Source: DATHTK01 sp035463295 (lineage in GTDB: Bacteria > Actinomycetota > Rubrobacteria > Rubrobacterales > Rubrobacteraceae). From it: a stretch of 64,000 nt of DNA. The position numbers were made by a program, and so were the translations under genes. How positions within the stretch are numbered: the stretch's first letter is position 1; each line of letters begins with the position of its first letter. The stretch is taken from the NCBI GenBank assembly GCA_035463295.1, contig DATHTK010000052.1, forward strand, positions 1 to 64,000, read 5' to 3'. Below the pieces are notes generated by a model. The model was not told the origin of the DNA and did no database searches. It saw only the letters and a list, made by a program, of their open reading frames with translations. Positions 1 to 9,291 of the stretch are shown here, piece after piece.

Positions 1-128
1 CGCCGGGATCTCTGGAGTCAGGCCTCGTGCAGCTCAAGGAGCGCGTGGCGTACTTCCGGCAGAGCCTGGACGAGGTGACGCGCAGCGTCGAAAGCCTGCC
101 GGTCGCGGAGAGGCTGCCGGCCAGATGA
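1..128 (+). CDS. C-terminal fragment of an unknown protein
   Basis: The third reading frame is open from the window edge to a TGA at 126-128. It encodes about 41 residues of charged, helical-looking sequence ending in VAERLPAR. Only the C-terminus is present, so no family can be assigned. It is followed by 130 bases before the next gene, which has its own ribosome binding site. I call it coding because the frame is open to the edge with normal amino acid composition, but the fragment is short and the call is modest. Confidence 0.45.
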   Translation, partial: PGSLESGLVQLKERVAYFRQSLDEVTRSVESLPVAERLPAR

Positions 129-258
129 GTGAGGAGCGCCCTCCCATGGCCTCGAGCACTCCGGTCTCCAGAGGCGATCTCAGAGGGCGATCGCCTCCTC
201 GAAGAGGTCTCACAACGTGCATCGCATTCGTGCAGTCGAACAGAAAGGAGCGTAGCCA

Positions 259-750
259 ATGGCGACGCTATCGGCACTGAAGTTCAACGACCCCTACGGA
301 GCGGACCGGGTGCTCATCGCCCTCCAGGGCTTGCAGGAGCAGCAGATGATCACCCTGGAGGACGCTGCCGTAGTCAGCTGGCCGCAGGGCAACAAGAAGC
401 CCACCACCCGTCAGCTGCACAGCACCGCAGGGGCCGGTGCTATGGGTGGCGCTTTCTGGGGTTTCCTGTTTGGGCTGATCTTCTTCGTGCCCTTCCTTGG
501 CGCGGCGATCGGCGCGGGTATGGGCGCGCTCACGGGCTCGATGGCGGACGTCGGAATCAGCGACGACTTTATCAAGCAGGTACGCGAAAAGGTCACGGAG
601 GGGACCTCGGCGCTCTTTGCCTTGACCAGCGGGGCGACGGCGCCCGACAAGATCATCGACGAGCTCAGGCAGTATGACTTCGAGCTCATCTCTACCAACC
701 TGCCCGCAGAACAGGAGAACAAACTGCGCGAGGCCTTCGAGCAGGAGTAA
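259..750 (+). CDS. DUF1269 family membrane-associated protein
   Basis: This 163-residue protein matches the DUF1269 pattern. It has an N-terminal ferredoxin-like segment (ALKFNDPYGADRVL), a charged middle, a glycine-rich hydrophobic hairpin at about residues 58-95 (GAMGGAFWGFLFGLIFFVPF then GAAIGAGMGALTG), and a C-terminal alpha/beta segment. The family's function is unknown; the hydrophobic hairpin suggests it sits on or in the membrane. The start ATG is preceded by AAAGGAG at good spacing. A strong hairpin follows the stop, so it is probably a single-gene transcript. The family call is from memory of the sequence pattern. Confidence 0.8.
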   Translation: MATLSALKFNDPYGADRVLIALQGLQEQQMITLEDAAVVSWPQGNKKPTTRQLHSTAGAGAMGGAFWGFLFGLIFFVPFLGAAIGAGMGALTGSMADVGISDDFIKQVREKVTEGTSALFALTSGATAPDKIIDELRQYDFELISTNLPAEQENKLREAFEQE

Positions 751-765
751 TCAAGGGGCTAGATT

Positions 766-803
766 GCCTTGGAGCGGACACGGTAGGTTGTCCGCTCCAA
801 GGC
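766..803 (+). terminator. Strong stem-loop after the DUF1269 gene
   Basis: A perfect 15-bp inverted repeat, arms 766-780 and 789-803, encloses an 8-base loop 16 bases after the stop of the DUF1269 gene. No T-run follows, so this is terminator-like rather than a textbook intrinsic terminator. Confidence 0.55.
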
Positions 804-984
804 GGATAGGTGAGGACCCTCGCACACATATAGCTGCCACACCCGTAGGGCACTTGCCTGTCGCAGGATTCCACCCCCGAGTAGCGGGAGCCAGCTTTGG
901 CACAGGAACTCACACCTTCTAGGGACAGGTTCTCCAAGCGCAGCCCGGGCCAGCGTGACTCGAGCTACGGAGAATTCAAGGGCC

Positions 985-1638
985 ATGAGTGACTTTCTCC
1001 CTCAGCTCGTCGTTCTGTCCCTCGGTGGCTCGATCGCACCTCCGCTGCTCCTCATCACCATCCTGTTCCTGGGCTCGCGAGAACCTCTCCCCAACGCCAC
1101 TGCTCTCGCGCTCGGCTACTTCACTACGTGCGCCGCGATGGGCATTGTGGGTCTTACTCTCTTCGAGGGGGCGGAGAGCGCCGCCGCTACGGTCGGCCGT
1201 GTCCTCGGCATTACGGTCGGCGCTCTGCTGATTGTCCTGGGCGTGAGAAGCCTCTTGAACGTGCCGGATCCCGACGCGTCCCCGTCGGGGTGGATTGAAT
1301 CGATAAGCTTCATGTCGCCGGCCAGGGCGTTCGGCTTGGGGATGGCCCTCTTTCCGCTCCAGATCAAGAACCTCGCGATCTTTGTAGCATGCGTCAACCT
1401 GATCGCTGCGGCGGGCTTGGGCCCTCGAGACAGCGCGGTAGCGCTCGGACTGGTACTCGTTGTCTTCGCAATGCCGGTTCTCGTGCTCATCGGCCTCTAT
1501 GCGGCGACGCCGCAACGGGCCTCGAAGGCGCTCGGCTACTTGCGGGTGGGGATGGAGAAGAATAGCCGCGCGATCACGGTCACGCTCTGCTTCGCATTCG
1601 GAGCGTTCTTCCTGATCAGGGGCCTCTCGGGTGCGTAA
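985..1638 (+). CDS. GAP-family (Sap-like) integral membrane protein
   Basis: About 217 residues with roughly six hydrophobic segments, resembling the GAP/Sap family of LysE-like membrane proteins; in mycobacteria relatives are linked to export of cell-envelope glycolipids. I see LPQLVVLSLGGSIAPPLLL at the N-terminus, a FGLGMALFPLQIKNLAIF segment in the middle, and a basic cytoplasmic stretch before the last helix. I chose the ATG at 985 over the one at 955 because GGAG lies at 969-972 and the first hydrophobic helix follows directly. The substrate cannot be inferred. Confidence 0.7.
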   Translation: MSDFLPQLVVLSLGGSIAPPLLLITILFLGSREPLPNATALALGYFTTCAAMGIVGLTLFEGAESAAATVGRVLGITVGALLIVLGVRSLLNVPDPDASPSGWIESISFMSPARAFGLGMALFPLQIKNLAIFVACVNLIAAAGLGPRDSAVALGLVLVVFAMPVLVLIGLYAATPQRASKALGYLRVGMEKNSRAITVTLCFAFGAFFLIRGLSGA

Positions 1639-1799
1639 CGTGACGGTAATTCGTTCCAGGTCTGCTACGGATACGCTCGACAGAGCCCCTCTTGCGGATA
1701 CGGCCGGCGCGTTTGCTTCGCAGATGCTCGTCCGTCCCCCACGAGAGATGTCCTTCCGGGGTTTGCGTAATTCGGGGATGTTGTGTACCAGCGGAGGGT

Positions 1800-3080
1800 A
1801 TGGTGGTTGATCTCATCGTACTGGCCGCCGTCATATTCGCATTCGGCCTCGTTTCGCACCGGCTGGAAGGCACGATTCTCACGGCGCCGATCGTGTTCGT
1901 TGCGGCGGGCATCGTGTTCGGGCCTGCGGCACTTGGTCTGGTCGAGTTCGGGCTCGAGGGTCACACCATGCTCCTGGTTAGTGAGATCGCCCTCGCGCTC
2001 GTGCTCTTTACCGACGCCGCGAGGATCAACCTCTCGGTCCTGCGGCAAAACGAAGGATTGCCCCTGCGCCTCTTGGGCGTCGGGATGCCGCTCACCATCG
2101 CATTGGGGACCGCTACCGCAGCGCTGCTGATCACCGACCTCACGTTCTGGGAGGCCGCCATCGTGGGCACCGTCCTCGCGCCAACCGATGCAGCATTGGG
2201 CCAGTCTGTAGTGAGCAACCCGCGCGTCCCGGTTCGAGTGCGCCAGTCCCTCAAAGTCGAGGCCGGGCTCAACGACGGCCTTTCAGTACCCTTCCTGGTC
2301 CTATTCTTGAGCCTGGCAGAGGCCGAGGAGGGGGCGTTGTCCGCGAACCTCTGGATACGCTTCGCCCTGGAGCAGGTGGGGCTCGGGGTTCTCGCCGGCG
2401 TCGGCGTTGGACTGGCGGGGGGCTGGCTCGTGAGGTGGGCCTCCCGGAGAGAGTGGATGACTGGATCTTTCCAACGCCTCGCTCTTCTGGCGCTGGCGCT
2501 CATCGCCTGGGCGCTGGCCGACCAGATCGGGGGCAACGGCTTTATCGCCGCCTTCGTCGGCGGTCTGGCGGTCGGTCCCACCGTAGATCGCGTCGGGGAG
2601 CAGTTGATCCGCTTTACCCAAGCCGAAGGGCAGCTGCTCAACCTGAGCGTGTTCTTTATCTTCGGTGTCCTGGTGATCGGACTGATAGGGTCCCTGAGCT
2701 GGGAGGTCGCTCTCTATGCCCTCCTCAGCCTCACCGTGATCCGCATGGTGCCTGTAGCGCTTTCCCTGATTGGGACGCACCTGGGCAGCGTCTCGGTGCT
2801 GTTCGCCGGCTGGTTTGGCCCGCGGGGGCTCGCCTCGATCGTGCTGGGTCTGATCGTGGTGGGTGAGGCTCCGCTGCTCGCCGGGCGAGACGAGATAGTC
2901 CTGGTAGTGGCCCTGACGGTGCTGCTCAGCGTGCTCCTCCATGGGGTCACGGCTGCCCCGCTCTCGGCAGTGTACGCTCGCCGAGGCGAGGGGATGGCAC
3001 CGGACGCCCCGGAGAAAAAGGGGACGGTCGAGGTGCCGACTCGTGTGGGCGCTGCCAAAGAGGCGGATGATACCAAATGA
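1800..3080 (+). CDS. Cation:proton antiporter (CPA1/NhaP type)
   Basis: A polytopic protein of about 426 residues with 12 or so membrane segments. The APTDAALGQSVVSNPRVP segment is the family's ion-binding region, followed by the family-typical LKVEAGLNDGLSVPF. It should exchange Na+ or K+ for H+ across the cytoplasmic membrane. The frame is open from 1692, but the residues before 1800 are arginine/cysteine-rich and unlike the family. ATG 1800 and GTG 1803 lie just after GGAGGG (1793-1798) and directly precede the first helix. Spacing favours GTG 1803, so the exact start is uncertain by one codon. A truncated relative lies at the right end of the window. Confidence 0.85.
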   Translation: MVVDLIVLAAVIFAFGLVSHRLEGTILTAPIVFVAAGIVFGPAALGLVEFGLEGHTMLLVSEIALALVLFTDAARINLSVLRQNEGLPLRLLGVGMPLTIALGTATAALLITDLTFWEAAIVGTVLAPTDAALGQSVVSNPRVPVRVRQSLKVEAGLNDGLSVPFLVLFLSLAEAEEGALSANLWIRFALEQVGLGVLAGVGVGLAGGWLVRWASRREWMTGSFQRLALLALALIAWALADQIGGNGFIAAFVGGLAVGPTVDRVGEQLIRFTQAEGQLLNLSVFFIFGVLVIGLIGSLSWEVALYALLSLTVIRMVPVALSLIGTHLGSVSVLFAGWFGPRGLASIVLGLIVVGEAPLLAGRDEIVLVVALTVLLSVLLHGVTAAPLSAVYARRGEGMAPDAPEKKGTVEVPTRVGAAKEADDTK

Positions 3081-3187
3081 GATGACTACGGATGGAAGGA
3101 TCCCGGCATACGAGGACTTAGATCGTCAACCGATGCCCTGTGCGGCTGAAGTGTCGCACCTTGGAGAGAACAGGAGGACCTGGAGAT

Positions 3188-4420
3188 ATGAGTGATGCAA
3201 AGGCCACACAGACCGACTCGCAGGCGGTGCCAGAACCGCAGGCAAGACCTCCGATAGTACCTGAGGAGCCCAACGCGTCCATACCCAGCCAGGACGGCGG
3301 GTGGTTACGCGCCTCGCCTTCGCAAGTAGCGCGCACGGTAGCCATTGCCTTGCTCACCACGGCGGTGGTGCTGGGCTCGTTTTTCCTGGTGTGGCAGGTC
3401 AGGACCTTCGTCGGTTGGTTCGTCATCGCTCTCTTCCTTGCGGCGGTGCTCAATCCGGCGGTCAACTGGCTCCAGCGTCGGCACAGACTGATAAAGCGCC
3501 CCCTCGCCATAGCACTCACATACCTGGGGGTGGTGGCGGCGCTGCTCTTTATGGTGGGGATCTTCTTGCCCCTGCTGATCGACCAACTCAACGGCCTGAT
3601 CAACTTCGTCAGCGCCGCGGCTCAAGCCCCGCAGGGGCCGACCGAATACCTCAAGGGGCTCGCTCAGCAAAACGGGCTTGGGGGACTATTCGAGAGGTTC
3701 AGCAGCCAGCTCTCCGATCTGAGGAAGCAGCTTGGGGAAGTACTCCAGAACGCCCTCTTGTCCACCGGACAAATAGCCATTAGCGCCGCCGGGTTCCTCG
3801 GCGCGCTCGCGAGCGTCCTGACACTCACCTTCTTCCTTGTCCTGGGCAGCGAGAGATACGTGAACGCTGGGATAGGGCTCTTTCCCGAGGCGCACCGGCC
3901 CCTCGTGCGACGCTTGCTCAACCAGTCGGCTGGGGCCATCAGTGGCTACATCACGGGCAACCTGGCCATCAGCGTGATCTGCGGTGTAATCACCTTCGTC
4001 GTGTTGTTGCTCCTCGGCATGCCCTATGCCGCCCCGCTGGCGCTGGTGGTCGCGGTGCTGGACCTCGTACCGCTGGTCGGCGCGACGCTTGGTGGGGCGT
4101 TGCTCGTCATCGTTGGGTTATTCGTCGAGCCGTGGAAGGCCGTGGTGCTACTAATTTTCGTGTTGATCTATCAGCAGGTCGAGAGCAGCATCCTCCAACC
4201 GCTGGTCTACAGTAAGGCTGTCCAGCTCAACGGGCTGGTGATCCTTATCGCCCTGCTGGTAGGCGGTCAGCTACTCGGCATCCCCGGCGCGCTGCTGGCT
4301 ATCCCCGTGGCCGAGATCATTCGCATAGTGGTTACCGAGCTGCTGGCTTACCGGCGGGCGACGCAGGAGGCGACCGAGCTCGCCGTCGCGTCCTCGTCGC
4401 CGCCTACGCCCGCTGAGTGA
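3188..4420 (+). CDS. AI-2E family transporter (first copy)
   Basis: About 410 residues. A polar N-terminal tail of about 45 residues is followed by the PerM/AI-2E pattern: two helices, a long soluble insertion rich in Gln/Leu (QQNGLGGLFERFSSQ), then helices containing SGYITGNLAISVICG, LDLVPLVGATLGG and IYQQVESSILQPLVYSKAVQ, the last being the family signature. Members are permeases of varied or unknown substrates, some Na+/H+-linked. I chose ATG 3188 over ATG 3140 because GGAG lies just upstream and the N-tail is similar in type to the next gene's. It forms a pair with the following AI-2E gene. Confidence 0.85.
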   Translation: MSDAKATQTDSQAVPEPQARPPIVPEEPNASIPSQDGGWLRASPSQVARTVAIALLTTAVVLGSFFLVWQVRTFVGWFVIALFLAAVLNPAVNWLQRRHRLIKRPLAIALTYLGVVAALLFMVGIFLPLLIDQLNGLINFVSAAAQAPQGPTEYLKGLAQQNGLGGLFERFSSQLSDLRKQLGEVLQNALLSTGQIAISAAGFLGALASVLTLTFFLVLGSERYVNAGIGLFPEAHRPLVRRLLNQSAGAISGYITGNLAISVICGVITFVVLLLLGMPYAAPLALVVAVLDLVPLVGATLGGALLVIVGLFVEPWKAVVLLIFVLIYQQVESSILQPLVYSKAVQLNGLVILIALLVGGQLLGIPGALLAIPVAEIIRIVVTELLAYRRATQEATELAVASSSPPTPAE

Positions 4421-4549
4421 GGTAGTCGTGGGAGCCGGTTACAGGGTGAGGGGCTCGGAGAGCAACGGAGCCAAACGCAACTCGGAGGTCAGATCATAAA
4501 CGAGTCTACGAACAATCCGGCAACCGGGAGAACCGGCATCGGTGAGGCG

Positions 4550-5620
4550 GTGACCACCGAGCTGCGCCAACCCTCTTTCTTGCGGGTGATGGTCTTTCTC
4601 GCCGCAACGGTCGTCGTGCTGGTGGGCATACGACTGGGCGCGCCGGTTCTCAACCCCATATTCTTCGCCATAGTCCTGACCCTCCTGGTCAGCCCCGTCT
4701 ACTCCTGGCTGCTGCGGCGCGGGCTCCCTACCTCCCTGGCCCTCGTGCTCATGCTCGTACTACTGATCATCCTCTTCACGGGACTCTTCTTTGTCCTTGG
4801 CGCCTCGATCGCCGCGTTCAGCGATCGCGTTGGGTTCTACGTATCGCAGGTGAATGTGGAACTGAACAATCTCGACGCCTTGCTCGAGAGTCTGGGGCTA
4901 TCGAACGTCAATCTTCAGGACGTGGTGAAGCCTAGCGCTCTGGCCGGTGCCTTCGGCGCGGTACTCTCCGGCATCTCCGGGTTCTTGAGCAACCTGTTCT
5001 TGATCCTAATGATAATGCTGTTCCTGCTCGGAGAGGGATCGGCGATGATGAATCGGTTGCGCGCGAGCGCGAGCAGGGACAACCCGCAGGTCGCCAGGCT
5101 GGCCGCTGTTGGCCAGAGCGTGGTGCTCCAGTTCGGGCTGCGCGCCATAGTCAACCTCGTCACGGGCGCTGGCGTGACCGTCTTGCTGTGGGTGCTGGGC
5201 GTGGACTTCGCGATACTGTGGGGGATCCTGACCTTCTTCCTGAGCTTCGTGCCCTACATAGGGCTCGTAATCGCGGTGACGCCCGCGGTTATCCTGGCCC
5301 TCGCCGAGTTCGATGTGACTCGAGCGTTGCTGGTGATCGTGGGGGTTGTGGTGATCAACATACTGGCCGAGAACGTGCTCTCGCCGATGATGATGGGCCG
5401 TGGGCTCAACATCTCTCCGACGATCGTGTTCTTGTCGTTTGTTTTCTGGGCGTGGCTGCTGGGGGGACCGGGTGCGTTCCTGGCGCTGCCCATCACCCTC
5501 TTCGTGGCCGTGATGTTCGACACCTTCCCCGAGACCCGCTGGCTGGCGGCTCTCATAGGCGTGAGTGGCCCGGACAACGGCACCCCTGCCCCCGATGCGG
5601 ACGCTGAACGTGCGCCATGA
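4550..5620 (+). CDS. AI-2E family transporter (second copy)
   Basis: A second PerM/AI-2E permease, 356 residues from GTG 4550. It shows the same helical layout and the family motifs SFVPYIGLVIAVTPAV and NILAENVLSPMMMGRGLNISP. It is diverged from its neighbour, so this is an old pair and not a recent tandem duplication. The start is uncertain. GTG 4550 has only a weak upstream site, while a strong GGAGGT at 4484-4489 sits seven bases before an in-frame ATA at 4496, which would add 18 polar residues (see findings). The substrate is unknown. Confidence 0.85.
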   Translation: MTTELRQPSFLRVMVFLAATVVVLVGIRLGAPVLNPIFFAIVLTLLVSPVYSWLLRRGLPTSLALVLMLVLLIILFTGLFFVLGASIAAFSDRVGFYVSQVNVELNNLDALLESLGLSNVNLQDVVKPSALAGAFGAVLSGISGFLSNLFLILMIMLFLLGEGSAMMNRLRASASRDNPQVARLAAVGQSVVLQFGLRAIVNLVTGAGVTVLLWVLGVDFAILWGILTFFLSFVPYIGLVIAVTPAVILALAEFDVTRALLVIVGVVVINILAENVLSPMMMGRGLNISPTIVFLSFVFWAWLLGGPGAFLALPITLFVAVMFDTFPETRWLAALIGVSGPDNGTPAPDADAERAP

Positions 5621-5749
5621 CCCCGGAGAGCATAGTTCCATCCTCGAATCCCGGGTCGACTGGGAAGGAGTTCCGCGCAACTACCCGAACGACCATACAC
5701 CTCGATGCGCCACGCATCATTCGCGGGTGTGAAGGAGGGGATCAATAGC

Positions 5750-7417
5750 ATGGAATCCAGTGACGAGCTTCAGAAGATCCGGATCGGCGCCGGCGAACAA
5801 CTCGCGGCCATCCCGAGGGTGCTCAAAGAGCTCCAGGAACTCGTTCCGCTGTTGCCGGTAGCTTACTCCACCGATGGGCGAACGTTCGGCTACGAAGCTC
5901 CGCTCTCGATGTCTATTCCCCTGGGTTCCTATGTGGCTCTCAGCGCCCAGAATGGCACGGAGTACCTCGGCCAGGTAGTCACGAAAGAGGTCTCCATCCG
6001 GCAAGGGGCCGAGGTCGGCCTCGAGCTAGATCCCAGCCTCGGCGCTCTGTTGCCGAAGGGTGTAAACCTCTCGCCCAGCCACACCTATCCTCTCCAGCGA
6101 CGCTACGCGCACGGCACGGGCGTCATCCTGGGCAGATTGGAATCCGACGCGTGCGTCCCGACGACTGGCGAAGATGGATTCCAGAGCGCCGATCTCTCCC
6201 GGGCCGACGAGCACCTTATTGCCGGGTATCTGTCCGCAAGCAGTAGGGCGACGCTCGAGATCGGCCGGGCGCTACATACGGACGGTCGGCTGCGTACGAG
6301 GCTGAGAGCGGACGGTTTCGACCGGCACACCTTCCTGTGTGGCCAGTCCGGCTCCGGCAAGACGTTCGCCCTGGGTGTGGTACTAGAACGCCTCCTGCTG
6401 GAGACGGACCTCAGGATCATCATCCTCGACCCCAATTCGGACTTCGTACGTCTGGACCGCATCCGTTCCCTCGCCGAGGTGAACCGGACCAGCTCGCGCG
6501 AAGTGTCGCCGGAGAGCTACGAGGAGATCTCGGAGCGCTACCGGCTTGTCGTGCCCGGGCTCAAGATCGTACGCCCGGCCCCGTACGCCGAGCATCCCTC
6601 GAATCTGCTGCGTATCCGGTTCAGCGACCTCGAAAGGCATGAGCAGGGTCTGGTATTGGACATGGACCCGCTACGCGACCGGGAAGAGTTCAACGCCTAC
6701 CGGCGCGCCATCGAGGGTCTCTCCAGAGACCGATACTCGCTCTCGCAGGTGAAAGAGGTGGTGGTGGGCCAGTTCTCGGAGGAGGCACGCCAGCTCGGGC
6801 TCCGAATGGAGAACCTGGGAGTGGCCGACTGGAGCCTGTGGTCCGGAGCCGACGAATCGTCCCTGATCGACCTCCTGGCAGAGGACTGGAGGTGCCTCGT
6901 CGTGGATTCAGGCACCCTCGCCTCTCCAGCGGAGCAATCCATCGTCGCGATGGCCTTGCTTGGCCACCTCTGGCGGCACCGTCACGAGCGTCGACCCATC
7001 CTGCTGGTTATAGATGAAGCTCACAACATCTGCCCGCAAGAGCCTTCGGACAACCTCGAAGCCGCTGTCACCAGCCACGCGATCAGGATCGCCGGGGAGG
7101 GCCGCAAGTTCGGTCTCTATTTGCTCGTCGCCACCCAGCGTCCGAGCAAGATCCACGCCAACGTCCTCTCCCAGTGCGACAACCTCGTACTCATGAAGAT
7201 GAACTCGACCTCGGATCTTGCGCTCATCTCGCAGGTATTCTCGCAGGCGCCGACGAGCTTCCTGGATCAGTCGCCACATTTCGCCCAGGGGGAGTGTCTG
7301 CTCGCCGGAAAGATCGTGCAGACCCCGACCTTCGGGGTCTTCGAGGAACGCTACTCTGAGGAAGGGGGTACAGACGTGCCCACTGCCTGGGCCGCTTCGC
7401 GAAAGGGCGGTGGATGA
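5750..7417 (+). CDS. HerA-like ATPase (DUF87, ATP-binding protein)
   Basis: 555 residues. An N-terminal beta-rich region (about 30-160), like the HerA barrel, precedes a RecA/FtsK-type ATPase core. The Walker A motif GQSGSGKT is at 198-205, and the Walker B with hydrophobic strand and DEAH (LLVIDEAHN) is near 420. A TQRPSKIHANVLSQ segment, typical of HerA/VirB4-like hexameric motors, follows. It is likely a cytosolic DNA-translocating or remodelling ATPase. No NurA-like nuclease is adjacent, so its partner is not visible here. ATG 5750 follows GGAGG (5734-5738); the upstream in-frame ATG at 5705 lacks a site. The next gene overlaps its stop, implying translational coupling. Confidence 0.85.
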   Translation: MESSDELQKIRIGAGEQLAAIPRVLKELQELVPLLPVAYSTDGRTFGYEAPLSMSIPLGSYVALSAQNGTEYLGQVVTKEVSIRQGAEVGLELDPSLGALLPKGVNLSPSHTYPLQRRYAHGTGVILGRLESDACVPTTGEDGFQSADLSRADEHLIAGYLSASSRATLEIGRALHTDGRLRTRLRADGFDRHTFLCGQSGSGKTFALGVVLERLLLETDLRIIILDPNSDFVRLDRIRSLAEVNRTSSREVSPESYEEISERYRLVVPGLKIVRPAPYAEHPSNLLRIRFSDLERHEQGLVLDMDPLRDREEFNAYRRAIEGLSRDRYSLSQVKEVVVGQFSEEARQLGLRMENLGVADWSLWSGADESSLIDLLAEDWRCLVVDSGTLASPAEQSIVAMALLGHLWRHRHERRPILLVIDEAHNICPQEPSDNLEAAVTSHAIRIAGEGRKFGLYLLVATQRPSKIHANVLSQCDNLVLMKMNSTSDLALISQVFSQAPTSFLDQSPHFAQGECLLAGKIVQTPTFGVFEERYSEEGGTDVPTAWAASRKGGG

Positions 7418-8498
7418 GAGCCAGACGTTACGCAGAGCCCCTGGCGAGCCTGCCTCGGGCCTCGACGCGGACAAGCGGTCGCCTGGCGTGCTCTCCGCCC
7501 CGCCGAAATCTCTACATGGCGAGACCTCTTCGAGTCGTGGAGCACTGATGTTGGGGGGGATCGGGTTGATCGAATTGGGCAAACGCTCGATCCGCAGGTT
7601 CTACGAGCACCCTACGGCAACCTACGCCGCCGCTCTGGCATACCGCGGGCTCTTCGCCCTCTTCCCTTTCGTGCTCATCCTCGTCGTGCTGGCGGAGGCC
7701 CTCGGCTTGGCAGAATTCCTCGAGGGGGCCATAGACCAGGCGAGCGCTGAGTCATCCCAGTACGTTCCACAGCAGCTCGAACCGGTGATCGAGCGGGGTA
7801 AGGAGCAACTCCAACCCATACTGAGGATGGTCGAGCAGGCCCAGAAGCAAGCCGGGGAAGCGATGTTCTTGTTCGGGATAGCTCTTGCTCTGTGGTCCAT
7901 GTCCGCCCTCGCGGGCACCGTGACCGAGGCTTTGAACGACGCCTACGAGGTTCCCGAGACCCGTCGCTGGTGGAGGGTAAGGGCGCTCTCTCTGGCCTTC
8001 GGTCCGGTCCTCGCGCTCATGACTATAGTCTCGGTAGGGCTCATGTTGATCGGACCGCAGTTGGTCGAGCGCATAGCGGAGCTGGTGGGCCTCGACGAGG
8101 TGTTCGTCGAGTTGTGGGGGTGGCTGCGCTTCCCCATAGCCCTTTCGCTGCTAGCCGTGGTACTTTCACTCGTCTACCGTCTTGGCCCTGACGTCGAGCA
8201 GCGCTTTCGGTCGGTGGGTGTGGGTGCTGCCCTCGCCGTGGTTCTGTGGGCCATATCCTCGGTTGGCTTCTCCTTCTATCTCGCGAACTTCGCAGACTAC
8301 GGCGTCACCTACGGGAGCCTGGGAGCCGCTGTGGGTCTGCTTTTCTACCTGTATCTCTGCGCATCTGTCGTGCTGCTGGGCGCGGAGGTCAACGCGGCGA
8401 TTTACCACGCCCTCTCGGGAGAGACGATGGCGGAGATGTCTGAGGGTCTGGACAATGAGATCAGAGACGCTCAGGGAAGAAGGATGCAAGATGTCTGA
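7410..8498 (+). CDS. YihY/BrkB-like membrane protein
   Basis: A member of the YihY/BrkB (formerly RNase BN) family, with six membrane helices. The motif HPTATYAAALAYRGLFALFPF begins the conserved part, and the C-terminal GVTYGSLGAAVGLLFYLYLCASVVLLGAEVNA is the family signature. Function is unclear; some members are proposed transporters. GTG 7410 overlaps the stop of the HerA-like gene by eight bases and would give 362 residues. ATG 7548 would give 316 and starts just ahead of the conserved region, so the first 46 residues are uncertain. A 34-codon ORF overlaps its end. Confidence 0.85.
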   Translation: MDESQTLRRAPGEPASGLDADKRSPGVLSAPPKSLHGETSSSRGALMLGGIGLIELGKRSIRRFYEHPTATYAAALAYRGLFALFPFVLILVVLAEALGLAEFLEGAIDQASAESSQYVPQQLEPVIERGKEQLQPILRMVEQAQKQAGEAMFLFGIALALWSMSALAGTVTEALNDAYEVPETRRWWRVRALSLAFGPVLALMTIVSVGLMLIGPQLVERIAELVGLDEVFVELWGWLRFPIALSLLAVVLSLVYRLGPDVEQRFRSVGVGAALAVVLWAISSVGFSFYLANFADYGVTYGSLGAAVGLLFYLYLCASVVLLGAEVNAAIYHALSGETMAEMSEGLDNEIRDAQGRRMQDV

Positions 8499-8595
8499 AA
8501 CAAGAGCGCCGGAAGTGTACAGTCGAGGTGGCGAGCAGCCGCGAGAACGACCCGGTGACGAGGAAGAGCGACCCGACGGCGGACCGACTCTTTGA
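8491..8595 (+). CDS. Possible 34-residue acidic small protein
   Basis: An ATG at 8491, eight bases inside the end of the BrkB-like gene and preceded by GAAGAAGG, opens a 34-codon frame. It encodes a polar peptide rich in Glu, Arg, Pro and Gly (starts MSETRAPEVY). The overlap would allow translational coupling. Composition is low in complexity and no family is recognised, so it may be chance. Confidence 0.25.
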   Translation: MSETRAPEVYSRGGEQPRERPGDEEERPDGGPTL

Positions 8596-8649
8596 GCAAG
8601 GCATACCCTTATCAATTGCGGAGAGCACTCCCGAGGAGGACGCGGAGAC

Positions 8650-9213
8650 ATGACTAACGAAAGACGCTACAGGCAGAGGTTGAGCGCGCTTGCCGCCAAC
8701 TGGCGAGTTCTGGCGCTGCGCGGGCTCGCCGCCCTGCTATTCGGTCTGGTAGTACTGTTCTGGCCGGGGCTCATCCTCGCCGCGCTCACCCTGATCTTCG
8801 GCATCTACGCCCTGGTGGATGGGGGTGTCGCACTCGTGCCAGCACTGAGATCCTCCGAGCAAGGCGCGCGGAAGTGGCTTCCATTGACCGAAGGAGCGGT
8901 GGGGGTAATTGCCGGGCTGGTGGCCTTTCTCTGGCCCGGATTGACCGCGAGCGGCTTGCTCTACGTGATCGTGGTATGGGCCGTGGCGAGCGGCACACTC
9001 AAGATGACAACTGCGGTCGTGTTGCGCAGGGAGATGGAGAACGGGTGGCTGCTTGTTGGCAGCGGCGCTTTGTCGGTGCTCTTTGGGGTGATCCTCTGGG
9101 CGCTGGTGGGCTCCGATCTACCCTCTCTGGCGCCATTCATCGGTGTCTTCGCGATAGTGGTAGGCCTGGCCCTGGTCGTATTCGCCTTTCGGTTGCGGGA
9201 GCGGAGACGATGA
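8650..9213 (+). CDS. HdeD-like (DUF308) membrane protein
   Basis: 187 residues arranged as three repeats of two membrane helices with the DUF308 signature: LRGLAALLFGLVVLFWPG in the first repeat, EGAVGVIAGLVAFLWPG in the second and a VLFGVILW segment in the third. HdeD of E. coli is linked to acid resistance, but most relatives are uncharacterised. AGGAGG lies 11-17 bases upstream of the ATG. It ends a run of same-strand membrane genes and faces the convergent aminotransferase gene. Confidence 0.85.
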   Translation: MTNERRYRQRLSALAANWRVLALRGLAALLFGLVVLFWPGLILAALTLIFGIYALVDGGVALVPALRSSEQGARKWLPLTEGAVGVIAGLVAFLWPGLTASGLLYVIVVWAVASGTLKMTTAVVLRREMENGWLLVGSGALSVLFGVILWALVGSDLPSLAPFIGVFAIVVGLALVVFAFRLRERRR

Positions 9214-9291
9214 ATACCCGTCGGAGGGGCGACTCGTCAAACGCGGAGTCCGCGGAATACGGTCAGGGCCGGCCAATATCTTGTCATCACC

